From Seohaeicola saemankumensis (GTDB taxonomy: Bacteria; Pseudomonadota; Alphaproteobacteria; Rhodobacterales; Rhodobacteraceae), in contig NZ_JBHTKR010000003.1 of assembly GCF_042678485.1 (NCBI RefSeq), positions 124,001 to 188,000 on the forward strand: 64,000 nucleotides of DNA. Direction: 5' to 3'. Within the stretch, counting starts at the first letter, position 1, and every line of letters starts with the position of its first letter. The position numbers and the translations under genes were made by a program. Below, piece by piece: positions 42,112-51,276 of the stretch. The notes under the pieces are model-generated. The model was not told the origin of the DNA and did not search any database. It saw nothing but the letters and a program-made list of their open reading frames with translations.

Positions 42112-43683
42112 CTATTTGGCCCGTCGATACGGCAACTGGCGCAAGATCGACACCGCAAGCAACCCAAGGATGATCAAGCCGATCGGCAACTCGCCCCATC
42201 TTGCGTATATGGTCGGCGGCAAGGCCTGCGGCAAGGGCGCGTCAAGCCATCCGGCCGTGTCCAGCGGCAACGAGGCCGTGACACGCCCCAGCCCGTCGAT
42301 CATCGCCGAGACGCCGGTATTGGCCACGCGCACCATGGGCAGGCCCTGCTCGATGGCCCGCAAGCGCGCCTGCGCCAGGTGTTGGTAGGGGCCGGAAAAG
42401 GTGCCGAACCAGGCATCATTGGTGATCTGCATCAGAAATTCGGGCCGGTCCGGCGCATCAAGGATCGCCTGGGGAAACACGGCCTCGTAGCAGATCAGCG
42501 GAAGCGCGCGCCCCAGGATGCCCAGATCCATCAGGCGCGGCCCTGCACCGGCTGAAAACCCGCCGCCACGCGACGCGGCCATGCCCTGGATGCCGAATTG
42601 CGACAGGACCTCGCCGAAGGGCATGTATTCGCCGAAGGGCACAAGGCGATGCTTGTCATAGATCGCCCGGATCGTGCCGCCGCCATCAAGATAGATCGCG
42701 GAATTATAGGTACGCTGCCCGATGAACCGCTGGATACCCAGCACCACGGGCACGCCATCCGCGGCAAGGGTGATCGCCTCAAGCTCGGGTTCCGCGTTCT
42801 CGAGGATCACGCTCAGCGCGGTTTCTGCCCAGATCACCAGGTCCGGGCGCGGATGCGCGGGATCCAGACCGGGCGCGGCAGTATAGCCGATCTGGCGCTG
42901 GAAAAAGACCGGGATCGCGGTGCGATCCCATTTCAGATGCTGCGGCGCGTTGGGCTGGATCAAGCGGATCACGGGGCGGTCCGGCATCTTGGCCGGATCG
43001 GCCTGCGCCGATGCCCCCTGCCCCATACTGCCCACAACCATGCCACCCGCAACCGTGCCCCCCCAGAGTGCCGCCGCGCAGACCATGGCAAGACTGCCCG
43101 CCCCCCACCAGCGCTGCCCCGGCAAGGCCAGGTTCGCAAGTCCCGCCGCCGCCAGCAGCGCCAGCAGGGTCAGACCGTGATGGCCGACCACCGAGGCGAT
43201 ATAGACAAGGGGCGTGTCGATCCAGACATGGCCGATCAGGGCCCAGGGAAACCCGGTCAGCACATAGGATCGCAGCAATTCGACCAGCGCGAAGGCCGCC
43301 ACGAAGGCTATGGCCCGCCCGCCCAGCCTGCGCGTCGCAGCCGCCGCCCCGGCCCAGAACAGGGCAAGGCCCGCCGATATGCCGATCAGCGCAAAGGGCG
43401 CCATCCAGCCATGCCGCGCCACGTCGATCAGGAAGGGCTCGATGATCCAGAACAGCGCCAGGGCGAAATGCCCCGTGCCTGCCGCCAGCCCCAGAAAGGC
43501 CGCCTGGCGGATGTCGTCCGCCTTGCGGATCAGATGGAACAGAAGCGCAAGCCCAAGGATCGCGACGGGCCAGAGACCGAAAGGCGCCTGCCCCAGGGCC
43601 ACGGCCAGGCCGCAGAATACGGCAAGCAACAGCCTGACGCGCCGCCCCGGCGCGCCGGGCTGCATCTCAGACGGCAACCGCAT
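42112..43683 (-). CDS. lnt: Apolipoprotein N-acyltransferase
   Basis: A 523-residue inner-membrane enzyme that adds the third acyl chain to lipoproteins. The N-terminal part has about six transmembrane helices (from LLLAVFCGLAVALGQAPFGLWP). The periplasmic nitrilase domain holds the Glu in VIWAETALSV, the Lys in DKHRLVPFGEYMPFG and the Cys in PLICYEAVFPQA. It overlaps the end of the corC-like gene by 17 bases if ATG 43683 is used; ATG 43665 is an alternative. The corC-lnt-metK order is common in alphaproteobacteria. Confidence 0.95.
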   Translation of the reverse strand: MRLPSEMQPGAPGRRVRLLLAVFCGLAVALGQAPFGLWPVAILGLALLFHLIRKADDIRQAAFLGLAAGTGHFALALFWIIEPFLIDVARHGWMAPFALIGISAGLALFWAGAAAATRRLGGRAIAFVAAFALVELLRSYVLTGFPWALIGHVWIDTPLVYIASVVGHHGLTLLALLAAAGLANLALPGQRWWGAGSLAMVCAAALWGGTVAGGMVVGSMGQGASAQADPAKMPDRPVIRLIQPNAPQHLKWDRTAIPVFFQRQIGYTAAPGLDPAHPRPDLVIWAETALSVILENAEPELEAITLAADGVPVVLGIQRFIGQRTYNSAIYLDGGGTIRAIYDKHRLVPFGEYMPFGEVLSQFGIQGMAASRGGGFSAGAGPRLMDLGILGRALPLICYEAVFPQAILDAPDRPEFLMQITNDAWFGTFSGPYQHLAQARLRAIEQGLPMVRVANTGVSAMIDGLGRVTASLPLDTAGWLDAPLPQALPPTIYARWGELPIGLIILGLLAVSILRQLPYRRAK

Positions 43684-44566
43684 GTGGCAGTCGGACCCTC
43701 AGACGCTTGATGCGGCGGGGATCGGCATCCACCACCTCGAATTCGATCCCGGCAGGGTGTTGCACCACCTCGCCGCGCACGGGGACGCGGCCGGCCAGCA
43801 TGAAGACAAGCCCGCCCAGGGTGTCGATCTCTTCCTCGTCCACATCCTCGTGTTCGGTCAGGGACTGCCCGATCTCGGCCTCGAACTCCTCGAGCGGGGT
43901 CTTGGACAGGGCAAGATACTGCCCCGGCTTTTCCACCGTCCAGAACTGATCCTCGTCGGTGTCATGTTCGTCCTCGATCTCGCCGATGACCTGCTCGATC
44001 AGGTCCTCGATCGTGACCAACCCGTCCACCCCGCCATATTCGTCGATGACCAGCGCCATGTGCTTGCGTTCGGATTGCATCTTCTGCAGCAGCACCCCGA
44101 TCGACATCGAGGGCGGCACGTAAAGCAAGGGGCGCAGCATCTGCTTGAGAGAGAATTCGCCCGAGGCGCCGTTGAACCCGTGCTTGAGCGCGAAATCCTT
44201 CAGATGCAGCATGCCCAGCGGCGTATCCAGCGTGCCAGCATAGACCGGCAGGCGGGTCAGGCCGGTCTCGCGGAACAGCTCGACCAGTTCATCCATGGTG
44301 ATCGTGTCGGGAACGGCGGTGATATCCGCCTTGGGAATCGCGACATCCTCGACGCGCATGCGGCGCAGGTTCAGGATATTGTGGACCTGCTGACGCTCTG
44401 GCGCAGAAGACAGCGCCCCCGCCCCATCGTCGTCCTCGCCGCTGTCCGCAGGGCTGAGCGCCCCGATGATACGGCGAAAGAAACCGCCCGATGACGTCTT
44501 GTCGGCCTCGGAATATGACAGCGCGCCCTGCGCTGCCTCCGTAGACCCGTCTATGCTGTCGCCCAT
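43667..44566 (-). CDS. corC: CorC/HlyC-like CBS-domain protein
   Basis: A 299-residue cytoplasmic protein with two CBS domains (from RMRVEDVAIPKADITAVP and KHMALVIDEYGGVDGLVTIEDLIEQVIGEIED) and a C-terminal CorC/HlyC domain (LGGLVFMLAGRVPVRGEVVQ). Related to magnesium/cobalt efflux accessory factors. Start 44566 has GGAAAGG five bases upstream; a longer frame lacks homology. It is between ybeY and lnt, the usual phoH-ybeY-corC-lnt cluster. Confidence 0.88.
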   Translation of the reverse strand: MGDSIDGSTEAAQGALSYSEADKTSSGGFFRRIIGALSPADSGEDDDGAGALSSAPERQQVHNILNLRRMRVEDVAIPKADITAVPDTITMDELVELFRETGLTRLPVYAGTLDTPLGMLHLKDFALKHGFNGASGEFSLKQMLRPLLYVPPSMSIGVLLQKMQSERKHMALVIDEYGGVDGLVTIEDLIEQVIGEIEDEHDTDEDQFWTVEKPGQYLALSKTPLEEFEAEIGQSLTEHEDVDEEEIDTLGGLVFMLAGRVPVRGEVVQHPAGIEFEVVDADPRRIKRLRVRLPHAVAV

Positions 44567-44642
44567 CTTGCCTTTCCAGAATGCGGAAGCCACGGCTTCC
44601 TTGAAATACCTGTTCGCGGGCATGCGGCCCGCGGCGCTGCCC

Positions 44643-45167
44643 CTAATATGGGTCAGCCACCCCCAGTTTGCCAAGTATCGCCACCTCGATTGTCTCCATC
44701 AAAGTGGCATCCTTGTCACGAACGTGATCGTAGCCCAGCAAATGCAGGGTGCCATGCACCACCAGATGGGTCACGTGATCGGTCATCGCCTTGCCCGCCT
44801 CGGCGGCTTCCCGCGCACAGGTGTCATAGGCGATGGCAATATCGCCAAGGGCTATGCCCTCGTCATCCGCATCGAACGCGAAGGGATCGTCCTGCGGGGT
44901 GTCATCGGGCACGAAGGGCGACTCTCCGTCTTCATCAGCGGCCAGATCCTGTGCCGGCCAGCTGAGGACATTGGTCGGCGCGGGCTTGTCCCGAAATTCT
45001 GCATTGAGAATGGCGATGCGCGCATCGTCGCATCCCAGCAGGCTGATCATGTAGAGGTCGGGATCAAGGCCCAGATGCTCCAGCGTGGCGCGGGCCGCGG
45101 TCTCGGCCAGCGGCGCAAGCCCGGCATCGGCCCAGCGGTCGTCTTCGATCTGCGTATCGGTCAGCAT
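44643..45167 (-). CDS. ybeY: Endoribonuclease YbeY
   Basis: A 174-residue zinc-dependent RNase for 16S rRNA maturation and ribosome quality control. The metal site is HLVVHGTLHLLGYDH (HGxLHLxGyDH). Other typical parts are LNAEFRDKPAPTNVLSWPA and GDIAIAYDTCAREA. Compared with E. coli it carries a small acidic insert (DGESPFVPDDTPQDDPFAFD). Its stop is 76 bases before the corC-like start, on the same strand. Confidence 0.94.
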   Translation of the reverse strand: MLTDTQIEDDRWADAGLAPLAETAARATLEHLGLDPDLYMISLLGCDDARIAILNAEFRDKPAPTNVLSWPAQDLAADEDGESPFVPDDTPQDDPFAFDADDEGIALGDIAIAYDTCAREAAEAGKAMTDHVTHLVVHGTLHLLGYDHVRDKDATLMETIEVAILGKLGVADPY

Positions 45168-45210
45168 GCGGCCTTGTCACGGTGGGGGCTGTCCGCCCCC
45201 ACACCCCCGA

Positions 45211-45232
45211 GGATATTTTCGGCAAGAAGAAG
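45211..45232 (+). repeat. Intergenic repeat A, copy 3
   Basis: Core GGATATTTTC then GGCAAGAAGAAG, plus strand. It lies between the phoH-like stop and ybeY start. Confidence 0.72.
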
Positions 45233-45243
45233 CAGGTGCAGCG

Positions 45244-46257
45244 TCAGACCGCACCCTCCGCCTCATAGGCCTCGATGATGGCGGCCACAAGGGGATGGCG
45301 CACCACGTCCTTCGAGGTGAAGTAGTTGAAGCTGATCTTGTCGATGGACTTGAGCAGCCGTTCCGCATCCGCCAACCCCGAAGAGACGCCGCGCGGCAGG
45401 TCGATCTGGGTCCGGTCGCCGGTGATGACCATGCGCGAGCCCTCGCCCAGACGGGTCAGGAACATCTTCATCTGCATCGAGGTGGCGTTCTGCGCCTCGT
45501 CCAGCACCACGAAGGCGTTGCTGAGGGTGCGGCCGCGCATGAAGGCCAGCGGCGCGATCTCGATCCGCTTTTCCTCGATCAGCTTGGCGGTCTGCTTGCC
45601 GGGCAGGAAATCGTTCAGCGCGTCATAGAGCGGCTGCATGTAGGGATCGACCTTGTCCTTCATGTCACCGGGCAGATAGCCCAGCTTTTCGCCCGCCTCG
45701 ACTGCGGGGCGGCTAAGGATGATGCGGTCGACCTGGCCGGTGATGAACATCGACACACCCGCGGCCACGGCCAGATAGGTCTTGCCGGTGCCGGCCGGGC
45801 CGATGCCGAAGCACAGCTCATGTTTGAAAAGGTTCTGCACATAGGCTTTCTGCGCCTCGGTGCGCGGTTCCACCAGCTTGCGGCGGGTCTTGATCTCGAC
45901 CCGGCCCGAGCGGAACATTTCCAGCTGATCGCCAGCCTGCGCGCCGGTACCCTGTTCGGAACCACCCATGCGGATCTGCCGGTCGATATCGCCCTGCTCG
46001 AGTCCGCGTCCGGCCTCAAGCCGTTCATAAAGCGCATCCAGCACTTCGATCGCATTGGCGGTGGCAGTTTCCTCACCGAAGACGGCCAGCTGATTGCCGC
46101 GTCTCAGGATCTGCACCCCCAGTTTCTTTTCCAGCTCGGCCAGGTTGCGATCATATTCGCCACACAGGTCGATCAACAGACGGTTGTCGGGGAATTCGGC
46201 CAGACGTTCGATCTGGGTGGCGGCATCGAAGGGCGGGGGCAGCACTGTGATAGCCAA
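45244..46257 (-). CDS. PhoH-family ATPase
   Basis: A 337-residue P-loop NTPase of the PhoH family. Walker A is GPAGTGKTYLAVAAG and Walker B is AFVVLDEAQNATSMQMKMFL. The start is TTG at 46257, because AAGGAG lies six bases upstream and the homologous text (MAITVLPPPFDAATQ) starts there; ATG 46350 would add 31 residues without homology. PhoH proteins are linked to RNA metabolism, and neighbours ybeY and miaB fit this. It is followed by repeat A copy 3 then ybeY. Confidence 0.9.
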   Translation of the reverse strand: MAITVLPPPFDAATQIERLAEFPDNRLLIDLCGEYDRNLAELEKKLGVQILRRGNQLAVFGEETATANAIEVLDALYERLEAGRGLEQGDIDRQIRMGGSEQGTGAQAGDQLEMFRSGRVEIKTRRKLVEPRTEAQKAYVQNLFKHELCFGIGPAGTGKTYLAVAAGVSMFITGQVDRIILSRPAVEAGEKLGYLPGDMKDKVDPYMQPLYDALNDFLPGKQTAKLIEEKRIEIAPLAFMRGRTLSNAFVVLDEAQNATSMQMKMFLTRLGEGSRMVITGDRTQIDLPRGVSSGLADAERLLKSIDKISFNYFTSKDVVRHPLVAAIIEAYEAEGAV

Positions 46258-46378
46258 GCAGGTCTCCTTGCTGAGGCCGGGCCTGCGGAGGGCGGACCCT
46301 GTCACCTGGGTTGAATCGTGCCAAGTTGCGCGCCCGGGTGCAAGCGTCATGGTAAGCCAGGGGCCGGATCGGCACGAA

Positions 46379-46410
46379 AAAACACCGCAGAGCCGGGTCT
46401 GCGGTGTTTT
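46379..46410 (-). terminator. rho-independent terminator
   Basis: Stem AAAACACCGCAGA (46379-46391) with TCTGCGGTGTTTT (46398-46410), six-base loop. It is 21 bases past the stop of the small lipoprotein gene. The A/T runs on both ends make it bidirectional, but no plus-strand gene precedes it. Confidence 0.92.
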
Positions 46411-46431
46411 ATGCAGCTTTCGTGCCGTGGC

Positions 46432-46731
46432 TCAGAGCCGGTCGCCGAACTTCGAGCCGGACTTGAACGGGCCTGTGGCCACGCCCGGAGGGGCCGCGTT
46501 CGAGCAGACGGGCGCCCCGTCGGGCTGCAACCGCGCCGACAGATAGCCTTCGAGACCATCGTCGATGATCCAGTGATCGCACCCGGTCGGATCGACCCAG
46601 ATCCCCGCCACAAGCTGGCTGAGGTGTTTGGAGTCCACGCCCTTGTCGCGCGATTTGTCCGGCCCCACGCTTTCACAGGCCGACAGTGCCGCCAGCGCGC
46701 CCAGCATCGCGATACCCTTGAGATATGTCAT
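46432..46731 (-). CDS. Small lipoprotein with OmpA-neighbour domain
   Basis: A 99-residue lipoprotein. The signal ends in ALSAC with Cys19. The mature part has the block WVDPTGCDHWIIDDGLEGYLSARLQPDG, which is nearly repeated in the adjacent OmpA protein (WIDPDGCEHWVMDDGAEGFMSPHLDRKG). It may sit in the outer membrane and bind the same partner. It is 11 bases from the OmpA gene stop, so co-transcribed. Function unknown. Confidence 0.75.
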   Translation of the reverse strand: MTYLKGIAMLGALAALSACESVGPDKSRDKGVDSKHLSQLVAGIWVDPTGCDHWIIDDGLEGYLSARLQPDGAPVCSNAAPPGVATGPFKSGSKFGDRL

Positions 46732-46742
46732 TCCCGATCTCC

Positions 46743-47306
46743 TCAGCGCAGGCAGATGATTTCGACGCGGCGATTCTGCGCCTTGCCGTCTGCGGTGGAA
46801 TTGCTGGCGCGCGGCATCCGCTCGCCAAAGCCGCGCACATCGATCACATTGGCGCCGATCGATTGTGCGACCTGCGCCACCGCGTTGGCGCGGCGCTGGC
46901 TCAGGCGCATGTTGTATTCATCCGATGCGCGGCTGTCGGTATGCCCGTGAACCAGGTAGGCCCGCGCATTCGCCCCGCGGAAGAAAGCCTCGAGGCTCTG
47001 CCTGGCCTGGGGGTGGATCTGATGGCGATCGGTTGCAAAGAACTGATCCGTCGGCATCACGCCACAGATCTGTCCCCGGTGGCAGACCGGATTGCCCTTG
47101 CGGTCCAGGTGCGGCGACATGAAGCCCTCGGCCCCGTCATCCATGACCCAGTGTTCGCAGCCATCGGGATCGATCCAGATCGTGGGAACGTAGCGTTCGC
47201 CCTTGACGGTATTCTGCTGGGCCACCGCAGGTGCGGCGATGCCGGACAAGACCAGCGCCGATAAGGCCAGGCCGGCAAACGCCAAGCGTCTTGATTTCAT
47301 TGCCAT
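46743..47306 (-). CDS. OmpA-family peptidoglycan-associated protein
   Basis: A 187-residue exported protein. A signal peptide (LAFAGLALSALVLSGIAAPAVAQ) is followed by the WIDPDGCEHWVMDDGAEGF block shared with the next gene and then an OmpA C-domain (NARAYLVHGHTDSRASDEYN, LSQRRANAVAQ, GFGERMPRASN, NRRVEIICLR) that binds peptidoglycan. It probably anchors the outer membrane to the wall. The start is ATG 47306; ATG 47300 is next. Upstream 47307-47573 is AT-rich and holds the promoter. Confidence 0.88.
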   Translation of the reverse strand: MAMKSRRLAFAGLALSALVLSGIAAPAVAQQNTVKGERYVPTIWIDPDGCEHWVMDDGAEGFMSPHLDRKGNPVCHRGQICGVMPTDQFFATDRHQIHPQARQSLEAFFRGANARAYLVHGHTDSRASDEYNMRLSQRRANAVAQVAQSIGANVIDVRGFGERMPRASNSTADGKAQNRRVEIICLR

Positions 47307-47573
47307 GCTGGAAGAGCCCCCATGTTTACTTGTTAAAGATTTCGCCCCTCAGGAGACCTGCAAAGGACGCACACACATTTTCGCTATCTTAGCAAAAACA
47401 CGTCGATAGAAAAGAAAAATCCACAATATATTGTGTTGGGCTTTGCAACAGTGCCTAGAAAAGCCGGGGATTAATAACAAATCCCGACATTCGCTCTGCC
47501 GCGATCAACTGACGCGGTAGTTGGCATTTCGACATTCAACCAAACGGCCAGTACCAGGCAGGCAATCCGCCTT

Positions 47574-48905
47574 TCAGACCAGCACGCCGGACAGCGAATT
47601 GGTGCCGCTGCCGATGATTCTGACGCGCGCGATCTGGCCGGTCGGTTCGATCCCGCCCCGCACCGCATCTTCCACATGGACCGCATGCAGATATTCCGAT
47701 TTTCCGACCATCTGCCCCTCGTGACGACCGGAGCGCTCGAACAGGACCGAGACCTCGCGCCCCACCATGCTGTCCTGAATGCGGCGCTGCTGCTCTGTCA
47801 AAAGCGCCTGCAGCCGGTAGAGCCGGTCGGTCTTGACCTCCTCGTCCAGCTGGGGACGCTCGGCGGCGGGGGTGCCGGGGCGGGTGGAATATTTGAACGA
47901 ATAGGCCTGCCCGTATTCGACCGCGCGGATCAGCGCCAGCGTATCTTCGAAATCGGCCTCGGTCTCTTCGGGGAAGCCCACGATGAAATCGCCCGACAGC
48001 AGAATATCGGGACGCGCGGCCCGGATGCGTTCTATCAGACGCAGATACTGTTCCGCGGTATGGCTGCGGTTCATCCGCTTCAGGATCCGGTCGCTGCCCG
48101 ATTGCACCGGCAGGTGCAGATAGGGCATCAGCTTGGCACAATCACCATGCGCCGCGATCAGGTCGTCTGACATGTCATTGGGATGCGAGGTGGTGAAGCG
48201 GATCCGCTCCAGCCCGTCGATCTCGGCCAGGGCGCGGATCAGCCGGGCCAGCGACCAGTCGCCGCCGTCGCCGCTGCCGTGATAGGCATTGACGTTCTGA
48301 CCCAGCAGCGTGATCTCGCGCACGCCGCGCTCGACCAGGTCCCGCGCCTCTTCCAGGATGCGGGTCGCCGGGCGGCTGACCTCTGCCCCGCGGGTATAGG
48401 GCACCACGCAAAAGGCGCAGAACTTGTCGCAGCCTTCCTGCACGGTCAGAAAGGCCGTCGGCCCGCGCGCGGCCTTGGGCCGGTGGCGCAATGTCTCGAA
48501 CTTGTCGTCCTCGGGGAAATCGGTATCCAGCGCCTTTTCGCCCGCCCGGGCCCGCGCCTCGAGCTGGGGCAGACGGTGATAGCTTTGCGGTCCCACCACA
48601 AGATCGACCAGAGGCTGGCGGCGCATGATCTCCTGGCCCTCGGCCTGGGCCACGCAGCCCGCGACACCGATCTTCAGATCGGGATTGGCAGCCTTGAGCG
48701 CCTTGAACCGGCCCAGTTCGGAATAGACCTTCTCGGCGGCCTTTTCACGGATATGGCAGGTGTTCAGCAGGATCATGTCCGCGTCGTCCGGCGTCTGGGT
48801 CTCGACATAGCCCTGCCCGCCCAGCGCCTCGGCCATGCGTTCGCTGTCATAGACATTCATCTGACAGCCATAGGTCTTGATATAGAGTTTGCGGGGCGCG
48901 CTCAT
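47574..48905 (-). CDS. miaB: tRNA-2-methylthio-N6-isopentenyladenosine synthase
   Basis: A 443-residue radical-SAM methylthiotransferase. The N-terminal cluster ligands are in KTYGCQMNVYDSE, NTCHIREKA and VAGCVAQ; the radical SAM Cys triad is in CDKFCAFCVVPYTRG. The C-terminal TRAM domain includes GREVSVLFERSGRHEGQMVG. It modifies tRNAs reading codons that start with U. Start 48905 is the homologous ATG (MSAPRKLYIKTYGC). It is a single gene here. Confidence 0.95.
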   Translation of the reverse strand: MSAPRKLYIKTYGCQMNVYDSERMAEALGGQGYVETQTPDDADMILLNTCHIREKAAEKVYSELGRFKALKAANPDLKIGVAGCVAQAEGQEIMRRQPLVDLVVGPQSYHRLPQLEARARAGEKALDTDFPEDDKFETLRHRPKAARGPTAFLTVQEGCDKFCAFCVVPYTRGAEVSRPATRILEEARDLVERGVREITLLGQNVNAYHGSGDGGDWSLARLIRALAEIDGLERIRFTTSHPNDMSDDLIAAHGDCAKLMPYLHLPVQSGSDRILKRMNRSHTAEQYLRLIERIRAARPDILLSGDFIVGFPEETEADFEDTLALIRAVEYGQAYSFKYSTRPGTPAAERPQLDEEVKTDRLYRLQALLTEQQRRIQDSMVGREVSVLFERSGRHEGQMVGKSEYLHAVHVEDAVRGGIEPTGQIARVRIIGSGTNSLSGVLV

Positions 48906-49048
48906 GGGGGTATCCTGCCGGGATTGGTCCTGCTGGTCGAAACAAGGATGGTGCCTATACCAGAAAAGGGGTCCCTTGCAATGCGCCCGGATTTCGCGGA
49001 CCTTGCGGGCGTTGGCAGGCAGATCAGGTTCGGGGCGATTTCACGACG

Positions 49049-49918
49049 ATGCAATACGACAGTCTGAAGGATTTTCTGAACCGGTCGGGCAAGATCCTGG
49101 CAAAGGGTCCCGTGGCGCTGATCTTCGCCGAAGACGAGGTGGAACTGGCCTCGACCCTGCGCCATCATCTGACCTCGGGCTTTGGGGCGGTCCTTGTGTT
49201 CATGCCGGCAGAGCTGTCGCTGACCGAAGACCTGCAAGCCCAGGTGCACCGGATCGCCCTGGACACGGCTGCGCCCGATATGCTGACCGATACGGTCAAC
49301 GCCCTGATCCGGGCCGCCCCTGGGACCTGGTTCTATTACTGCTACAATGCCGAATACCTGTTCTATCCGTTCTGCGAAAACCGCAGCGTGGCCGAGATGC
49401 TGACCTTCCACACAGAAGAGCGGCGCGATGCGATGCTGTGCTACGTGATCGACCTTTACGCCGGGGATCTTGACGCGCATCCATCCGCCGTCAGCCTCGA
49501 GGACGCGCATCTGGACAAGTCAGGCTATTACGCGCTGGCGCGCAACGATCCCGAAAACCACAACAATCCGCGTGAACGGCAGCTGGATTTCTACGGCGGT
49601 CTGCGCTGGCGCTACGAGGAACATGTGCCCGCGCCGCGCCGCAAGATCGACCGCATCGCCCTGTTTCGCGCCAAACCGGGGCTGGAACTGCGCGCCGATC
49701 ACACCTTCAACGATCAGGAATACAACACCTACGCCTGCCCCTGGCATCACAACATCACGGCGGCGATCTGTTCGTTCCGCACCGCCAAGGCGCTGAAGGC
49801 CAATCCGGGATCGACATTCGATATCCACAGCTTCCACTGGCACAATTCGACGCCCTTCGAATGGCATTCGCGGCAACTGCTGGATCTGGGCCTGATGGAG
49901 CCGGGCCAGTGGTTCTGA
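49049..49918 (+). CDS. Conserved hypothetical protein
   Basis: A 289-residue cytoplasmic protein. It has VALIFAEDEVELASTLRHHLT near the start, a Trp/Tyr/Cys-rich core (GTWFYYCYNAEYLFYPFCENR), ERRDAMLCYVIDLYAGDL, then RKIDRIALFRAKPGLELRADHTF and CPWHHNITAAICSFRTAKAL. The later part could be a glycosyltransferase-type domain, but I cannot assign a family. The gene lies between miaB and the FAD monooxygenase, alone on its strand. Confidence 0.6.
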   Translation: MQYDSLKDFLNRSGKILAKGPVALIFAEDEVELASTLRHHLTSGFGAVLVFMPAELSLTEDLQAQVHRIALDTAAPDMLTDTVNALIRAAPGTWFYYCYNAEYLFYPFCENRSVAEMLTFHTEERRDAMLCYVIDLYAGDLDAHPSAVSLEDAHLDKSGYYALARNDPENHNNPRERQLDFYGGLRWRYEEHVPAPRRKIDRIALFRAKPGLELRADHTFNDQEYNTYACPWHHNITAAICSFRTAKALKANPGSTFDIHSFHWHNSTPFEWHSRQLLDLGLMEPGQWF

Positions 49919-49931
49919 CGCGCGCCCCGCG

Positions 49932-51194
49932 CTAGACGGCGGCGTGATCGATGGGGCCCAGAATCGGCGGTTGCGCGTTCAGCACCTCGATGGAAAAACC
50001 CGACAGTCGTTTGTATTTCTCCGCATGGGCGGCCAGATCGGCGCGGGGGATGACGTCCTCGATATTATCGAAGACGCCACTACAGCGATCCTCGACCATC
50101 TGCATCACCGCATCGGGACCCGCGCCGCGATTGGCGCGCAGGATGCCCTCGGCGCGGGGGCGCATCTCGGCCTCGTAGGCCTCAAGCGCCGCGGGCGTCA
50201 CGCCGTGATCGCGCAGGGCCGCACCCAGCTTGCGCGCGTCGATGATGGCCTGGCTCGCGCCGTTCGATCCCACCGGATAAGTCGCATGGGCGGCGTCCCC
50301 CATCAGGGTCACGCGCCCGTCGGTCCAGCGCGCCATCGGTTCGCGGTCCACCATCGGATATTCATAGATCGGCCCCGTGGCGGCGCGGATCATCGCCGGG
50401 CAGTCGATCCAGCCGAAATCCCAACCCTCGAACGCGGGCAGGAAATCCGCAGGGTCCGCGGGCTTGTTCCAGTCACCCTTGGCCATGGCCCGGCCCGGAT
50501 CGACGCGCAGTTCCGCGATCCAGTTCATCTGCGCCAGACCCGTCTCGGGGTCGGTCGCGGAAATCGGATAGGACACGAAGCGCTGCGTGTCATGGCCCGC
50601 CAAGATCATCGCGGCCCCGCCCAGGAACGGCACGCCGGGGCTGGTGCCGCGCCACATGATGGCGCCGTTCCAGATCGGCTCGCCCTCGTCCGGCAACATC
50701 TGGTGCCGAATGGCCGAGCGAATTCCATCGGCGGCAATGACCAGATCGCCGTCCACGCGGCTCCCATCCGTCAGGATCAGCGCCGCGCCCGCTGCCCCGG
50801 TCTCGTAGCGCGCGACGCCGGCGCCGGTCACGACACAATCGGCCCCGGCGCGGACGCGCAGCTCCTCCAGCAGCATCATCTGCAACTGGCCGCGATGGAT
50901 CGAATACTGCGGCCAGGTGTATCCGGCATATTGCCCGCGCGGTTCGGCCCAGATCTCAAGCCCGGTCTTGGTGTAGAACCCGTATTGCCGGGTACGCACG
51001 CCAATCGCGTCCAGCCGCGCCTCAAGACCCAGATCAAAGAGTTCGCGCACCGCGTTGGGCTGGATATTGATCCCCACACCCAGGGGCCGTATTTCACCCA
51101 CGCGCTCATGGATACGGAAGGGAATGCCCAGCTGGTGCAATGTCAGCCCCATGGACAGGCCCGCTATCCCGGCCCCCGCGATCAGAACGGTCAT
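49932..51194 (-). CDS. FAD-dependent aromatic monooxygenase-like protein
   Basis: A 420-residue flavoprotein. The dinucleotide motif is TVLIAGAGIAGLSMGLTLHQ, the middle DG motif is DLVIAADGIRSAIRHQ and the FAD ribityl motif is RVTLMGDAAHATYPVGSNGASQAI. It belongs to the salicylate/PHBH-type monooxygenases, with a C-terminal RANRGAGPDAVM segment. Substrate unknown; homologues are called flavin-dependent oxidoreductases. Start 51194 is the ATG at the dinucleotide fold. It lies between repeat A copy 4 and the hypothetical gene. Confidence 0.85.
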   Translation of the reverse strand: MTVLIAGAGIAGLSMGLTLHQLGIPFRIHERVGEIRPLGVGINIQPNAVRELFDLGLEARLDAIGVRTRQYGFYTKTGLEIWAEPRGQYAGYTWPQYSIHRGQLQMMLLEELRVRAGADCVVTGAGVARYETGAAGAALILTDGSRVDGDLVIAADGIRSAIRHQMLPDEGEPIWNGAIMWRGTSPGVPFLGGAAMILAGHDTQRFVSYPISATDPETGLAQMNWIAELRVDPGRAMAKGDWNKPADPADFLPAFEGWDFGWIDCPAMIRAATGPIYEYPMVDREPMARWTDGRVTLMGDAAHATYPVGSNGASQAIIDARKLGAALRDHGVTPAALEAYEAEMRPRAEGILRANRGAGPDAVMQMVEDRCSGVFDNIEDVIPRADLAAHAEKYKRLSGFSIEVLNAQPPILGPIDHAAV

Positions 51195-51217
51195 CCCCGG
51201 CCCTCCCTGGCCTTGCA

Positions 51218-51240
51218 TTTCTTCTTGCTGCAAATATCCC
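51218..51240 (-). repeat. Intergenic repeat A, copy 4
   Basis: Core TTTCTTCTTGCTGC then AAATATCCC on the plus strand, between fabI and the monooxygenase gene. Confidence 0.72.
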
Positions 51241-51276
51241 CCGCGGAGCGTCCCCACCCCGCGACAGGAACCGCCC

